A stretch of 64,000 bases of DNA, taken from assembly GCA_030673965.1 (NCBI GenBank), contig JAUTCN010000002.1, forward strand, positions 434,001-498,000, in the 5' to 3' direction. The notes below the pieces were generated by a model that did no database searches, was not told the origin of the DNA, and saw only the letters and a program-made list of their open reading frames with translations. The stretch comes from Fusobacterium sp. JB019 (lineage in GTDB: Bacteria > Fusobacteriota > Fusobacteriia > Fusobacteriales > Fusobacteriaceae). Both the position numbers and the translations under genes were made by a program. This document shows, piece after piece, positions 1-8,878 of the stretch (its first letter is position 1; every line of letters starts with the position of its first letter).

Positions 1-2703
1 TTTGATTAGTCTCAAAGTATCTGAATTACCACTTGTCTCATCTACTATAAAATCTGAGTTGAAATTATTAATAATTATTTCTACAACTTTATCACTAAAA
101 TTTTCAGGTATATAAAATAATCCATGTAATATAATTTCATTAAAAATATTATAATTTTTTCCTAAATATTCTTGATAATATTCAAAAAAATATTTAGGTG
201 AACTCTTAATTAGTGAAATATTAGCTTTTTTTATAATTTCAACACAAATACGATTAATATTTTTTCTATTATGTCTATTCCTCCATTCAAAAAAAGCATT
301 TTCTTTTGGAATATATTTCACTAATTTTTCTAGTACAAACTTTCCATCTTTTATCTCTATATTCTCTAGAGAATCTAAACATTTATCTTCATACCTATAT
401 TCACTTCCTAAATTAACTTTACAATTCATCCAATATGATAATATTTTTATTGCCCTTTCTTCTTTTTTAAAAAATAAGCCTTTATCTATATAGACTATTT
501 TTAAAAAATCAGAATCATACTCATAAAATTTTTCTCTTAATTCAAACATTTTATCAGTATCTTCAGATGGATAAGGAGATAAACATCTATAAAATTCCTT
601 GCTGTCCTCTTTATTTTCAAATGCATGCTTAGAAATAAAATCAATATACTCTTCATCGTAATCTCTAGAAATACTATAAAGTAATTTAAACACTGTCTCT
701 TTTTTAGAACTATCTCCAATCCATTTATCTAAAATTTTATTTTTTATTAAAACATTTATATATTTTTTATTTCCAGAAATAACATCTTTTAATATATAGT
801 TTTCTATACTTTTATTTTCACAATTTTCTAAAATATATTTTTCTATAATGTAATTTGGATTTTTAATCTGATTTAAAAGTTCATAAAATAAAAATTTAAT
901 ATAAAATCTAATGCTTTCAGATTCAAGCATCTTTTTTCCTATCTCTAAAAATTCTCTTTGATTATCTTCCAAAATATTTTGTAAAAGCATTTGCATTTGA
1001 TATCGCCTATTTGGTGTTTGTCTAGTTTTGCCTCCTATAATATTTTCAATATCTATTCCATTATCATAATCATCTAGCATATTTTTATAAATAAAATAAT
1101 CTAAAATTGATTGATGGACAAAAGAAATTTTATCATTTTTACTTACAACTAACATCCCATTTGAAACCAAAAGGTTTAAAACACTTTGGTTTGTATCCAA
1201 CCTTCTCTTAGAAATTTCTGAATATCCTTTTTCATCAAATTTTTCTGATATTTTTTTTATTTCTCCTCTTATTAATTCTTCTCCTATTTGACAAGAAGAA
1301 CCTTTTTTTATAATTTCTTCAAACCATCCATACATTAATTTACTAGTAGTTGAATAATCAGTATTTTCTTTTTTTAGATCAAATTGTTGCCATATGTACA
1401 AATTACTAGGTATACTTAATACTTTTTTTGTTTTCAATGATAATTTATTATAGCTACTCGTTCCCATAATATTTTTCAAAATTTCTTCTTTCAGTTCTTT
1501 TATTTCAATTTTTTTCCAACAATTATCATTTAAGTTAAAAAGCTTGTTTATTCCAGTATCTTTTTCTAAATCATAAGTTCTACATACAAAAATTAATATT
1601 ATTTTATGTTCTCTTTTTTTATTTATATTATTTAATTCTATAATAAATTCTTTACAAACTCTTAAAGACTCACTTGAATTAGCTTTCGTCCATCTAAAAG
1701 CATCTAATTGATCTAATATTACAATTCCTTTTTTGTCTTTCATTATTTTATCAGCACAATAAGATATTGGCCCTTCCAGTGATAACTCCTCTCCCCAATA
1801 AAATATATTTTTTTTAGGTATATATTTATCTAATTTTATTGCGACATAAGGTATCTCCTTTTTCTCACAATAATCTATTATTTCATAAGTACATCCACTT
1901 TTCCCAAACCCAGCTCTACCATGAATTATTATTGAGTTTTCTTTTTCTATCTCTTCTATACATTTTTGTGTTTCTTCTCTCTTAATAAAACCATCCTTCA
2001 AACAAGTAAAATCACTTATATATTCCTCATTAAGTCTTTCAAATCTTTCAATTATTTTTTTGTTTTCTTTATTTTCTGAAAATTTAAATACATTCAAATT
2101 ATTTTTTATTAAGATACTATTTATATCATTTAAATTATAAACTTTAAACTGATTAAAACCTTTAATTACTTCATAAATAACACCAACTAAAAATATTTTT
2201 TCGTATTTTTTTAAAAATAATCCACTTCCAGATAGTCCCGAACAATTATCAATAATAGACTTTTCTATAGATTCTATATTTGTTGTTGGTTCTAATCTAT
2301 TATCATCACCGTAATTACAATTTATTTTAATTGCTTGACCTCCTAAACTTTTAGGATAGCCCTTAAAAAATACTTTTTCTTCTGTTTGTGTTATTTCTAA
2401 ATATTCAAAAATTGGAATCTCCTGATTTTCAATTTCCAAAAATATAATAACTAAATCCAATTCAGCATCATCTTTATCATATATTACTTGGCTAGGATTT
2501 ATTTTTATTCCTAATGGTTTTATTATAATTTCATTAAATATTTCTTCATATTTATCACCTAGTAACACATGTTTAGCAGTCAATATAAAATATTTTCTCT
2601 CTTCTGAGTTATAACAAATAACTCCACTACCTTCTCTTTTTTTATCTACTTCTAATTTAACTACTACTTTATCTAAATCATTTAATTGTAATTGTGTATG
2701 CAT
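1..2703 (-). CDS. Trypsin-like protease fused to STAND/NACHT-type NTPase (3' end beyond window)
   Basis: The minus strand is open for 901 codons from ATG at 2703 to the window edge, so the C-terminus is missing. Residues 1-200 look like a trypsin-fold peptidase: His45 in TAKHV, Asp83 in ELDLVII and Ser158 in SGLSGSG form a plausible catalytic triad. A P-loop follows (GRAGFGKS, residues 262-269), then a Walker B strand (GIVILDQLD, Asp331) and a VCRTYD motif typical of STAND NTPases. The remaining ~450 residues are helical, repeat-like and unassigned; in STAND proteins this part senses the trigger. The start lies 26 nt inside the MBL gene upstream, so the two are translationally coupled. STAND NTPases with N-terminal protease effectors are known in antiphage AVAST systems. 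A defence role is inference from architecture and neighbours. Confidence 0.8.
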   Translation of the reverse strand, partial: MHTQLQLNDLDKVVVKLEVDKKREGSGVICYNSEERKYFILTAKHVLLGDKYEEIFNEIIIKPLGIKINPSQVIYDKDDAELDLVIIFLEIENQEIPIFEYLEITQTEEKVFFKGYPKSLGGQAIKINCNYGDDNRLEPTTNIESIEKSIIDNCSGLSGSGLFLKKYEKIFLVGVIYEVIKGFNQFKVYNLNDINSILIKNNLNVFKFSENKENKKIIERFERLNEEYISDFTCLKDGFIKREETQKCIEEIEKENSIIIHGRAGFGKSGCTYEIIDYCEKKEIPYVAIKLDKYIPKKNIFYWGEELSLEGPISYCADKIMKDKKGIVILDQLDAFRWTKANSSESLRVCKEFIIELNNINKKREHKIILIFVCRTYDLEKDTGINKLFNLNDNCWKKIEIKELKEEILKNIMGTSSYNKLSLKTKKVLSIPSNLYIWQQFDLKKENTDYSTTSKLMYGWFEEIIKKGSSCQIGEELIRGEIKKISEKFDEKGYSEISKRRLDTNQSVLNLLVSNGMLVVSKNDKISFVHQSILDYFIYKNMLDDYDNGIDIENIIGGKTRQTPNRRYQMQMLLQNILEDNQREFLEIGKKMLESESIRFYIKFLFYELLNQIKNPNYIIEKYILENCENKSIENYILKDVISGNKKYINVLIKNKILDKWIGDSSKKETVFKLLYSISRDYDEEYIDFISKHAFENKEDSKEFYRCLSPYPSEDTDKMFELREKFYEYDSDFLKIVYIDKGLFFKKEERAIKILSYWMNCKVNLGSEYRYEDKCLDSLENIEIKDGKFVLEKLVKYIPKENAFFEWRNRHNRKNINRICVEIIKKANISLIKSSPKYFFEYYQEYLGKNYNIFNEIILHGLFYIPENFSDKVVEIIINNFNSDFIVDETSGNSDTLRLIK

Positions 2704-3709
2704 GTTCTCCCCCTTCTGGAAAAAGACATTTAAAATTATATTTTTTCTTTTCTTCTTCTGAAAATATCCCCTTTAATACTTCATTATTATAATTAAAAAT
2801 AAAACTTATCGTTTTTTCTATATTCCTTTCCTTATTTAATAATATTCTTGATAAAGCCATTTTTGTTGGGTTATTATTATGATCTCCATTTGTAGAAATA
2901 ATAAAACTATAGCACTCTATAATTTCTAATAATTCTTTACTTAAATTATTTTCACTTCCATGGTGAGGAAGTTTAAAATAATCTAACTTTAATTTATTAT
3001 CTTTAGAATATCCCAAATCTTTTAAAGAACTATACATAATTTTTGCAGAAGCATCTCCTGAAAATAAAAAATTCCTATTATTAATTGAAATAATGAAAGC
3101 TAAACTTGATAAATTTTCGATAGTTAAATTTTCTTTAAAAGTTTCATTATATAATTCTTCAATATCACAAGAATAATCATTATTTTTTGAAGCTATTTTT
3201 TTAGAAACCTCTTCTTCTTTTTTCATTCCTAATAAAAAATTTTTAAGAATTTCCCTATTTGGAGAAAGTATTAAGAAAGATATGTTATTTCTCTCTATAT
3301 TTTTTTTATTAAAAAAATATAATTTATCATTAAATTTATCATTTTTAATTAAGTAATCTTTTAATTTAAGTCCTTGTGAAAAACTTATCTTTTCACTAAA
3401 ATCTAGAAAAGTATCATTGGTATAACAATTAAACCAAACCTCTTTTACTATTTTATCAAATTTTTCATTATCATTTTCTATAAAATTTAATAATCCCCCT
3501 ATATGATCTTGATCCACATGAGTAATAATGAAAATATCTATCTCCCCATTATTATCACTAATTTTTTTTATTTCAGGCTTAACTCCTCTTATATATGTCC
3601 CTTTAAAACCTGAATCTATAAAAATATTAGTAATTTTATCATCTTCTATTACCTTCAATAAAAATGCATCACCATAATTAACTTGTAAAGCTTTAATAAT
3701 TATTTCCGT
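2678..3709 (-). CDS. MBL-fold hydrolase, partner of the trypsin-STAND gene
   Basis: This is a metallo-beta-lactamase-fold protein with the metal-binding signature THVDQDH, a later SGDAS (bridging Asp) and a LPHHGS motif, as in the ComEC-like/RNase Z-like hydrolase group. The first conventional-type start in frame is TTG at 3658. The reading frame continues 17 codons upstream through the residues IIIKALQVNYGDAFLL, which match the usual first beta-strand of the family. It then reaches ACG at 3709-3707, placed 7 nt after a GGGGG ribosome site; an in-frame TAA lies seven codons before that ACG. The coordinates given assume this non-standard start. The 3' end overlaps the STAND gene by 26 nt. No signal peptide is seen. 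Substrate unknown; the pairing resembles AVAST-type loci that carry an MBL gene beside a STAND NTPase. Confidence 0.75.
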   Translation of the reverse strand, partial: TEIIIKALQVNYGDAFLLKVIEDDKITNIFIDSGFKGTYIRGVKPEIKKISDNNGEIDIFIITHVDQDHIGGLLNFIENDNEKFDKIVKEVWFNCYTNDTFLDFSEKISFSQGLKLKDYLIKNDKFNDKLYFFNKKNIERNNISFLILSPNREILKNFLLGMKKEEEVSKKIASKNNDYSCDIEELYNETFKENLTIENLSSLAFIISINNRNFLFSGDASAKIMYSSLKDLGYSKDNKLKLDYFKLPHHGSENNLSKELLEIIECYSFIISTNGDHNNNPTKMALSRILLNKERNIEKTISFIFNYNNEVLKGIFSEEEKKKYNFKCLFPEGGEHAYTITIK

Positions 3710-3868
3710 ATAATTTCCCCCTTTATCTTATTTCAATAACTTTAAATTCTTTTATTTAATGATACCCCAATATTTTATAATAGTAAATATTTCTGTAATT
3801 AAAAATACATTAATATTCTATACCATAAGAATACCAATGTATTTTTCAAATAAAATTGACTTAAATAA

Positions 3869-6211
3869 TTATTTTAAATATTTTCCTATTATTGACTCTT
3901 CACAACATTCTATTTTTTCTAAAGTTCCGTTAGCAATTAATTTCCCTCCATCAGCAGAACTCCCTGGACCTAATTCAATTATATTGTCAGATAGTTTTAT
4001 GAGTTCTATATCATGAGTTGCTATAACTATAGTATCCCCTGTTTTTTTTAATTTTAAAAATAACTTATACAATTTTTCAATATCATATAAATGTAAACCA
4101 CTACTAGGTTCATCCAACATATAAATCACTTTATCTTTTCTTAATTTGCCTAATTCTGATACCAGTTTTATTCTTTGAGATTCTCCACCTGACAAAGAAT
4201 TCGAAGGTTGACCTAATTTTATGTAACCCATCCCTAAATCATCCATCATTTTCAAAACTTCATAAATTTTTTTATTTGATTTAAAAAAATTTATACCTTC
4301 TTTTATTGTCATATCTAAAATTTCTGCTATATCTTTATTTTTAAATTTAATAGATAATGCTTCCTTATTGAACCTTTTTCCTTTACAAACTTCACATTTT
4401 TCATAAATATCTTCCATAAAATCTAAACTATACTTTATAACTCCATTTCCTTTACAAAACTCACATCTTCCTCCCTCAATGTTAAAACTAAAAAAACTAT
4501 TTTTATATTTCTTTCCATTTTTATCTTCACATTTTGAAAATAATTTTCTTATTTCGTCATAAATATTTAAATAAGTGGAAACTATTGACCTTGAATTTCT
4601 ACTTATAGGAGTTTGTTCAACTTTTACAACTTTATAATTTATAAAATCCTTATCTTTAAGTTCATATTTTCTTTTTTTTAATGCCCCTTCTAATAATTCT
4701 AAAAGTGTACTTTTACCGCTTCCTGAAACTCCTACAAGAGCATTTATTTGATTATCTTTTAAAAAAAGTGTCATATCTTTTATATTATTTCCCTTTAAAT
4801 TTTTAAAAATAATTTTTTGATAAGCACTCTTAGTTTTATCTTTTATTTTTAAAGAAATACCATTTCTATAATTAAATGTAGCAGATTTTTCTATATTTTT
4901 AAATTTATTTAATGGACCATTATACAAAACTTCGCCTCCGTAAATTCCAGCTTTTGGACCAATATCTATAATATAATCTGCTTTATTTATAAAATAATTA
5001 TTGTGTTCCACTATAATTATAGTATTATTATTTTCTTTAATTTTCAATATATTTTTAATAACTAAATCTATATCTTTAGGATGAAGTCCTGAAGAAGGTT
5101 CATCAAAAATAAATAACATGTTTGAAACAGAATCATTTATAGCGCTTGCTAATCTTATCCTTTGATATTCACCTCCAGATAAACTTATTGTACGTCTATT
5201 TATTGAAATATATTCTAAATTACATTTAATAATATTTTTAATTTTTATTAACATAATATTAATTATTTCTTTTACTAAAATATTTTCTTTTTTTACTTTA
5301 TTTAACCAAATTTTTAATTCTTTAAAAGTTAAATTTTCAACTTCTGAATAATTCAATTCACATATTCTATCCTCAAGATTTTCTTTTCTTATTCCAGACC
5401 CATTACATTCTTTACAATTTTTTTCCAAAAAATATTCTTTATTTATTCCCTCTTTTATTTGTGAAGCGCTATGTTTTTCTTTGTATTTCAACAATTCTTC
5501 TAACACCCCTAAAAAAGTTACTTTTCTTTTTTTTATTTTTCCTTTTGAGCTTCTAAATTTCAATTCTATTCTATCTTTTATTTTTCCTTTCATCAAAAAA
5601 TTATACTCTTTTTCTGAAAAATCTTTAATTTTCTTGCCTATATTTAAATAACCCATCTCACAGATTTTAATTAAGGTTTGATCAAATAAATCTTTTTCCT
5701 TTTTACGCTTCCAGAATAAAACAGCTCCCTCATCTATACTTTTTTCAAAATCAATAATTTTAGTTAAATCAATATCATATATTATTCCTAATCCATTACA
5801 TTCTTTACATGCTCCATAAGGTGTATTTGGTGAAAACTGTGAAGATAAAACATCTTTTCCTTTTGATTTTAAGATAATTACAAAAATTTGCCTTAACATT
5901 TCTGAAATTTTAGTTAAAGTTCCAACCGTAGATCTAACATTATTATTTACCTTAATCTGTTTCATTGATACTGATGGTAAAATTTTATCACAATGAAAAT
6001 CATTAAAATAATTTATTTTCTGACCTAATGAAGATAATTCTGGAAACATTAAATCTAAATATGTATTTCGACTTAAAGCATAAATCGAGTCAAATACTAA
6101 AGAGCTTTTTCCGCTTCCTGAAACTCCTGTTATAACTGTAATTTTATTTTCTGGAAAAGTTATATCTATATTTTTTAAATTATTTATATTTAAGCCATAA
6201 TAATTTATCAT
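3869..6211 (-). CDS. UvrA-like ABC ATPase, probable self-immunity protein of the RiPP cluster
   Basis: A 780-aa tandem ABC protein of the UvrA family. The first half has Walker A GVSGSGKSS (about residue 29), CxxC zinc-finger pairs (CKECNGLG, CKECNGSG), signature LSGGEYQRI and Walker B FIFDEPSSG. The second half has GVSGSGKSTL, CEFCKGNG/CEVCKGKR, LSGGESQRI and YMLDEPSSG. Housekeeping UvrA is about 940 aa; the shortfall falls between the first P-loop and first signature, consistent with loss of the UvrB-binding region. Such UvrA2/DrrC-type paralogues confer resistance to DNA-binding drugs in some antibiotic clusters. The gene begins 20 nt after the second MccB-like gene and is last of the four-gene operon. 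An immunity role, and hence a DNA-targeting product, is inference from context. Confidence 0.82.
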   Translation of the reverse strand: MINYYGLNINNLKNIDITFPENKITVITGVSGSGKSSLVFDSIYALSRNTYLDLMFPELSSLGQKINYFNDFHCDKILPSVSMKQIKVNNNVRSTVGTLTKISEMLRQIFVIILKSKGKDVLSSQFSPNTPYGACKECNGLGIIYDIDLTKIIDFEKSIDEGAVLFWKRKKEKDLFDQTLIKICEMGYLNIGKKIKDFSEKEYNFLMKGKIKDRIELKFRSSKGKIKKRKVTFLGVLEELLKYKEKHSASQIKEGINKEYFLEKNCKECNGSGIRKENLEDRICELNYSEVENLTFKELKIWLNKVKKENILVKEIINIMLIKIKNIIKCNLEYISINRRTISLSGGEYQRIRLASAINDSVSNMLFIFDEPSSGLHPKDIDLVIKNILKIKENNNTIIIVEHNNYFINKADYIIDIGPKAGIYGGEVLYNGPLNKFKNIEKSATFNYRNGISLKIKDKTKSAYQKIIFKNLKGNNIKDMTLFLKDNQINALVGVSGSGKSTLLELLEGALKKRKYELKDKDFINYKVVKVEQTPISRNSRSIVSTYLNIYDEIRKLFSKCEDKNGKKYKNSFFSFNIEGGRCEFCKGNGVIKYSLDFMEDIYEKCEVCKGKRFNKEALSIKFKNKDIAEILDMTIKEGINFFKSNKKIYEVLKMMDDLGMGYIKLGQPSNSLSGGESQRIKLVSELGKLRKDKVIYMLDEPSSGLHLYDIEKLYKLFLKLKKTGDTIVIATHDIELIKLSDNIIELGPGSSADGGKLIANGTLEKIECCEESIIGKYLK

Positions 6212-6231
6212 CTTTCCTCCCTATAAAACAC

Positions 6232-7326
6232 TTACTTATTTTTTTTATATTTTCCTTTTTTTCCACACCATTCACAATTATCTAGTTTTTTATACTCTTT
6301 ATATTTAACATCCATATCATAGATATTAAACTCTCCTCTTCTATTTATATTTGTAGGAGTTATTGTTTTAGTTAAAACTTTAATCGCTTCTAAGGAAGAA
6401 AAACTCGATGAAATAGAGCACATTGGCCCTAAACTCCCAATTTTTCTACCAGCAATAGCTAATTTTTTCATATTTGCAATATCTAAATCATTTTGTTCTT
6501 TGAGTTGTTTCTCAAAACATTTAACACAGGCGGTTTTATAAGGAATTATTGTTTGCCCTATTAACGAAACATGTAAATTATATCCACCAGCTATTATATG
6601 AGGTATATTTTTTTTCATGCAATATTCTCCTATCCAAATAGCAGTTTGATCTACCGTTGGTTTATCTGCACAATCAATAATCAAATCTAATTTTTCTCCA
6701 TCAAAAAAATTTAAAGTTTCTTCACATAACATTTTTTTGACTATTGAAATATTAGCTTTTTCATTAATGTCTAATAATCTTTTTTTCAAAACCTCTACTT
6801 TAAATTTTCCAATATCTTCTTCTATATATCCCCATTGTCTATGTAAATTTGAAATTTCAATTTTATCATTGTCCATTAAAATTAAATTCTCTACTCCTGA
6901 TTGAATCAAATTTGCTGCAATCCAACTTCCCACTGCTCCTATCCCTATTACTAGTACTTTAGATTTTTTTATATTGTTCCAAGCCATTTGAACTTTCTCT
7001 TCACTAGAAAAATAATCTTCTAACATTGAAAAAACTCTAGAATAAATTTCTCTATCTTTAGTTTTTTTTATCTCTAAATCATCAACTATTATACTATTAG
7101 TTTTTAAAAATTTTAAAAATTTTAAAAACTTTTTTTTAGTATAATTATTCATTTTATATTTATCTGCTATTTCATCAACTGTACTTTCTCCATCTAATGA
7201 ACAAATTAGTTTAGAAACTTTTTCATCTATTTTTACAATTAAACTTTTCCTAATATTACCTTTAAAAAATTCAATTTGACCTTCATTTACTACAACTCCT
7301 ACAGAACTTCTAATTCTAGGCTTCAT
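6232..7326 (-). CDS. MccB-like E1 adenylating enzyme with N-terminal RRE domain
   Basis: A 364-aa ThiF/E1-superfamily protein matching MccB in layout. Residues 1-85 form a PqqD-like RiPP recognition element (LDGESTVDEIADKY). The E1 core follows with the nucleotide-binding loop GIGAVG (128-133), DND at 152-154, NLHRQ with the Arg finger R163, and Asp221 for Mg. Two CxxC pairs (C267/C270 and C351/C354) should bind structural zinc. All E1 catalytic residues appear present, so ATP-dependent adenylation of a peptide carboxylate is expected; MccB uses this to build the P-N bond of microcin C and PaaA acts in pantocin synthesis. The start overlaps the upstream E1 gene by 11 nt (ATGAAGCCTAG). It is the more canonical of the two E1 copies. 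Confidence 0.85.
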   Translation of the reverse strand: MKPRIRSSVGVVVNEGQIEFFKGNIRKSLIVKIDEKVSKLICSLDGESTVDEIADKYKMNNYTKKKFLKFLKFLKTNSIIVDDLEIKKTKDREIYSRVFSMLEDYFSSEEKVQMAWNNIKKSKVLVIGIGAVGSWIAANLIQSGVENLILMDNDKIEISNLHRQWGYIEEDIGKFKVEVLKKRLLDINEKANISIVKKMLCEETLNFFDGEKLDLIIDCADKPTVDQTAIWIGEYCMKKNIPHIIAGGYNLHVSLIGQTIIPYKTACVKCFEKQLKEQNDLDIANMKKLAIAGRKIGSLGPMCSISSSFSSLEAIKVLTKTITPTNINRRGEFNIYDMDVKYKEYKKLDNCEWCGKKGKYKKNK

Positions 7327-8407
7327 CTAATATTCCTCCACACACTAAACATTTTGGATCTTTTTTCACATCTAAATACTTTATTTTGTAAGTATCTATA
7401 TCCATTTCTCCTCTTGTTAAATAATTATTTTTTTCTACCTTAACCCCACAAATAAATTTTATAATTTGAACTGCTGCATAACTTGATGAAAATAAACTTT
7501 GGGAAGCAAAACCACCATATTTGATAAACTCATTTCTAATTTTTTTTTGTTCAGGTTTCCAATCTTTAAGTGCTTTTTCAAAATAATTCATATAACAACT
7601 AACACAAGGAGTTTTCCCAGGAATTATTAATTCTCCTGTACTCATATTATGTATGTTAAATCCACCTGCTATATAATGGGGCTTTCTTAACTCTACACAT
7701 TTTTTTGATATTTTTAACGATGTATATCCAATATATGGCTCATCTGCTGTATTAATCACAAAAGTAGAAGATTTTATTAATTCATCAATATTTTTATTTG
7801 GTATTAATTTTTCAAATAAAATTTTTACTTTTGCTTTTGAGTTAATCTTTTGTATTTCTTCTTTTAAAGCCTGAACTTTACTTTTTCCAACATGACTTTT
7901 TCTGTAATACATATGTCTGCATTTATCTGATTCTTTAACTTTTTTAAAATCTAAAATAATAAAATTTTCTACTCCTGCCATAGCTAACAATAATGCTATA
8001 TCTCCCCCCATTGCACCTACACCAAAAATAACTATTTTAGAATCCTCTATTTTTTTTTGATTATTTATTCCTGCGCACTCTCCTATATTAAATTCACTTA
8101 AATAGTTAATTTGTCTTTCATATCTTTTATCAACAATAATATTATGCTTTTTTTCAACCACTACATTAATTGAAACTAAAAATTTCATAATTTTATTAAC
8201 TGTTTCAACACTTATTTCAGAATTATTTTCTTGATTATAAACTTCAGCTATTTCCTTACTATCTTTTTCTCCATCAATTAGTTTAATTAAATTTATAGTT
8301 TTTTCATTTACTTTGTATTCCATTAATCTTCTCGTATTAATAAAATAAAAAAGTAAGATATTATCTTGTATTGTATAAATATCTATACTATCTTTGATTT
8401 TAAACAT
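7316..8407 (-). CDS. Divergent MccB-like E1 protein with N-terminal RRE domain
   Basis: A 363-aa paralogue of the next gene: RRE-like residues 1-85 (IDGEKDSKEIAEVY), E1 core with GVGAMG (129-134), Asp222, and CxxC pairs C268/C271 and C353/C356. The active-site loop is altered. The second Asp of the DxD motif is Lys (DFK, 153-155), and the usual N-x-x-R-Q is D-K-C-R-H (161-165), keeping only the Arg. This suggests weak, altered or lost adenylation. By analogy with heterodimeric E1s in which one half is inactive, it may pair with the canonical copy; that is inference. It starts 65 nt after the precursor gene, behind a perfect hairpin, with ribosome site GGAG. Confidence 0.82.
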   Translation of the reverse strand: MFKIKDSIDIYTIQDNILLFYFINTRRLMEYKVNEKTINLIKLIDGEKDSKEIAEVYNQENNSEISVETVNKIMKFLVSINVVVEKKHNIIVDKRYERQINYLSEFNIGECAGINNQKKIEDSKIVIFGVGAMGGDIALLLAMAGVENFIILDFKKVKESDKCRHMYYRKSHVGKSKVQALKEEIQKINSKAKVKILFEKLIPNKNIDELIKSSTFVINTADEPYIGYTSLKISKKCVELRKPHYIAGGFNIHNMSTGELIIPGKTPCVSCYMNYFEKALKDWKPEQKKIRNEFIKYGGFASQSLFSSSYAAVQIIKFICGVKVEKNNYLTRGEMDIDTYKIKYLDVKKDPKCLVCGGILDEA

Positions 8408-8432
8408 TTTATTTTCTCCTAATTATAATACT

Positions 8433-8461
8433 GAGAAGCTTTATTAATTATAAAGCTTCTC
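8433..8461 (-). promoter_or_regulatory. Perfect 11-bp hairpin between precursor and E1 genes
   Basis: GAGAAGCTTTA and TAAAGCTTCTC flank a 7-nt loop exactly between the precursor stop and the first E1 start. No long U-run follows, so it is more likely a leaky attenuator or an mRNA-stabilising stem than a full terminator. Such an element would allow more precursor than enzyme to be made, a common arrangement in RiPP operons. Confidence 0.7.
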
Positions 8462-8472
8462 TTAATAAATTT

Positions 8473-8667
8473 TTAATATTGAATTACTCCAGCGTTAATT
8501 TCTAAAAATTCTCCCCATTGTTCTTCAGAAATATCTATGTTATTTCTTGTACAAACTCTAGTACAACAAGCTGAACGTCCTTCATTAGAACAACCCGCAC
8601 TATACGCTCCCATAACATGTTCTTCTTCAACAACTTCAAATTCAAAATCATCAATCTTAAAATTCAT
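8473..8667 (-). CDS. Putative Cys-rich RiPP precursor peptide
   Basis: A 64-aa peptide with ribosome site GGAGG 7 nt before ATG. Residues 1-19 are acidic and hydrophobic (IDDFEFEVVEEE), a plausible leader. The middle carries four cysteines (C26, C34, C35, C39) among Ser, Thr, Gly and Arg residues (CSNEGRSACCTRVCTRNN). The C-terminal tail (44-64) is acidic and ends in Tyr. It is first in an operon with two RRE-E1 enzymes and a UvrA-like protein, which is why it is called a precursor; no close family was recognised. Unlike the microcin C7 precursor it does not end in Asn, so an MccB-style C-terminal nucleotide conjugate would require trimming at N42/N43. A small metal-binding protein is the alternative. 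Confidence 0.68.
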   Translation of the reverse strand: MNFKIDDFEFEVVEEEHVMGAYSAGCSNEGRSACCTRVCTRNNIDISEEQWGEFLEINAGVIQY

Positions 8668-8709
8668 AAAATACCTCCATTTGTATAATTTAAAAGCTAA
8701 ACTTCTTAT

Positions 8710-8738
8710 GTTATAGCACCAACATGTTTAAAAGTCAA
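8710..8738 (-). promoter_or_regulatory. Promoter of the RiPP operon
   Basis: On the minus strand TTGACT (8738-8733), a 17-nt spacer and TATAAC (8715-8710) lie about 40 nt upstream of the precursor start. Near-consensus sigma70-type elements. Confidence 0.75.
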
Positions 8739-8878
8739 TATTTCTTTAAAGTTATAACTTCTATTTTTATAAAAATTTTTAATTTAAAAAATAAAAAGCG
8801 TTTTCATTCTCTTCATTGTAATTAAACAGGTATTTTTTTGCTATATTTGCTCCTTCTAATTTAAATAACAAATATATC

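Noticed and set aside
3759-4016. Plus-strand ORF of 85 codons
   Set aside because: Shadow of the UvrA-like gene end; low-complexity hydrophobic product, no ribosome site.
3869-6211. Housekeeping uvrA
   Set aside because: Too short by about 160 residues in the UvrB-binding region and embedded in a RiPP-type operon; a canonical uvrA is expected elsewhere.
7316-8407. Thiamine or molybdopterin ThiF/MoeB genes
   Set aside because: No ThiS/MoaD partner; both proteins carry an N-terminal RRE and follow the MccB layout through the C-terminal CxxC.
8473-8667. 64-aa peptide as ferredoxin, rubredoxin or metallothionein
   Set aside because: Cysteine spacing (C-x7-CC-x3-C) does not match CxxC-type clusters and the count is too low for a metallothionein.
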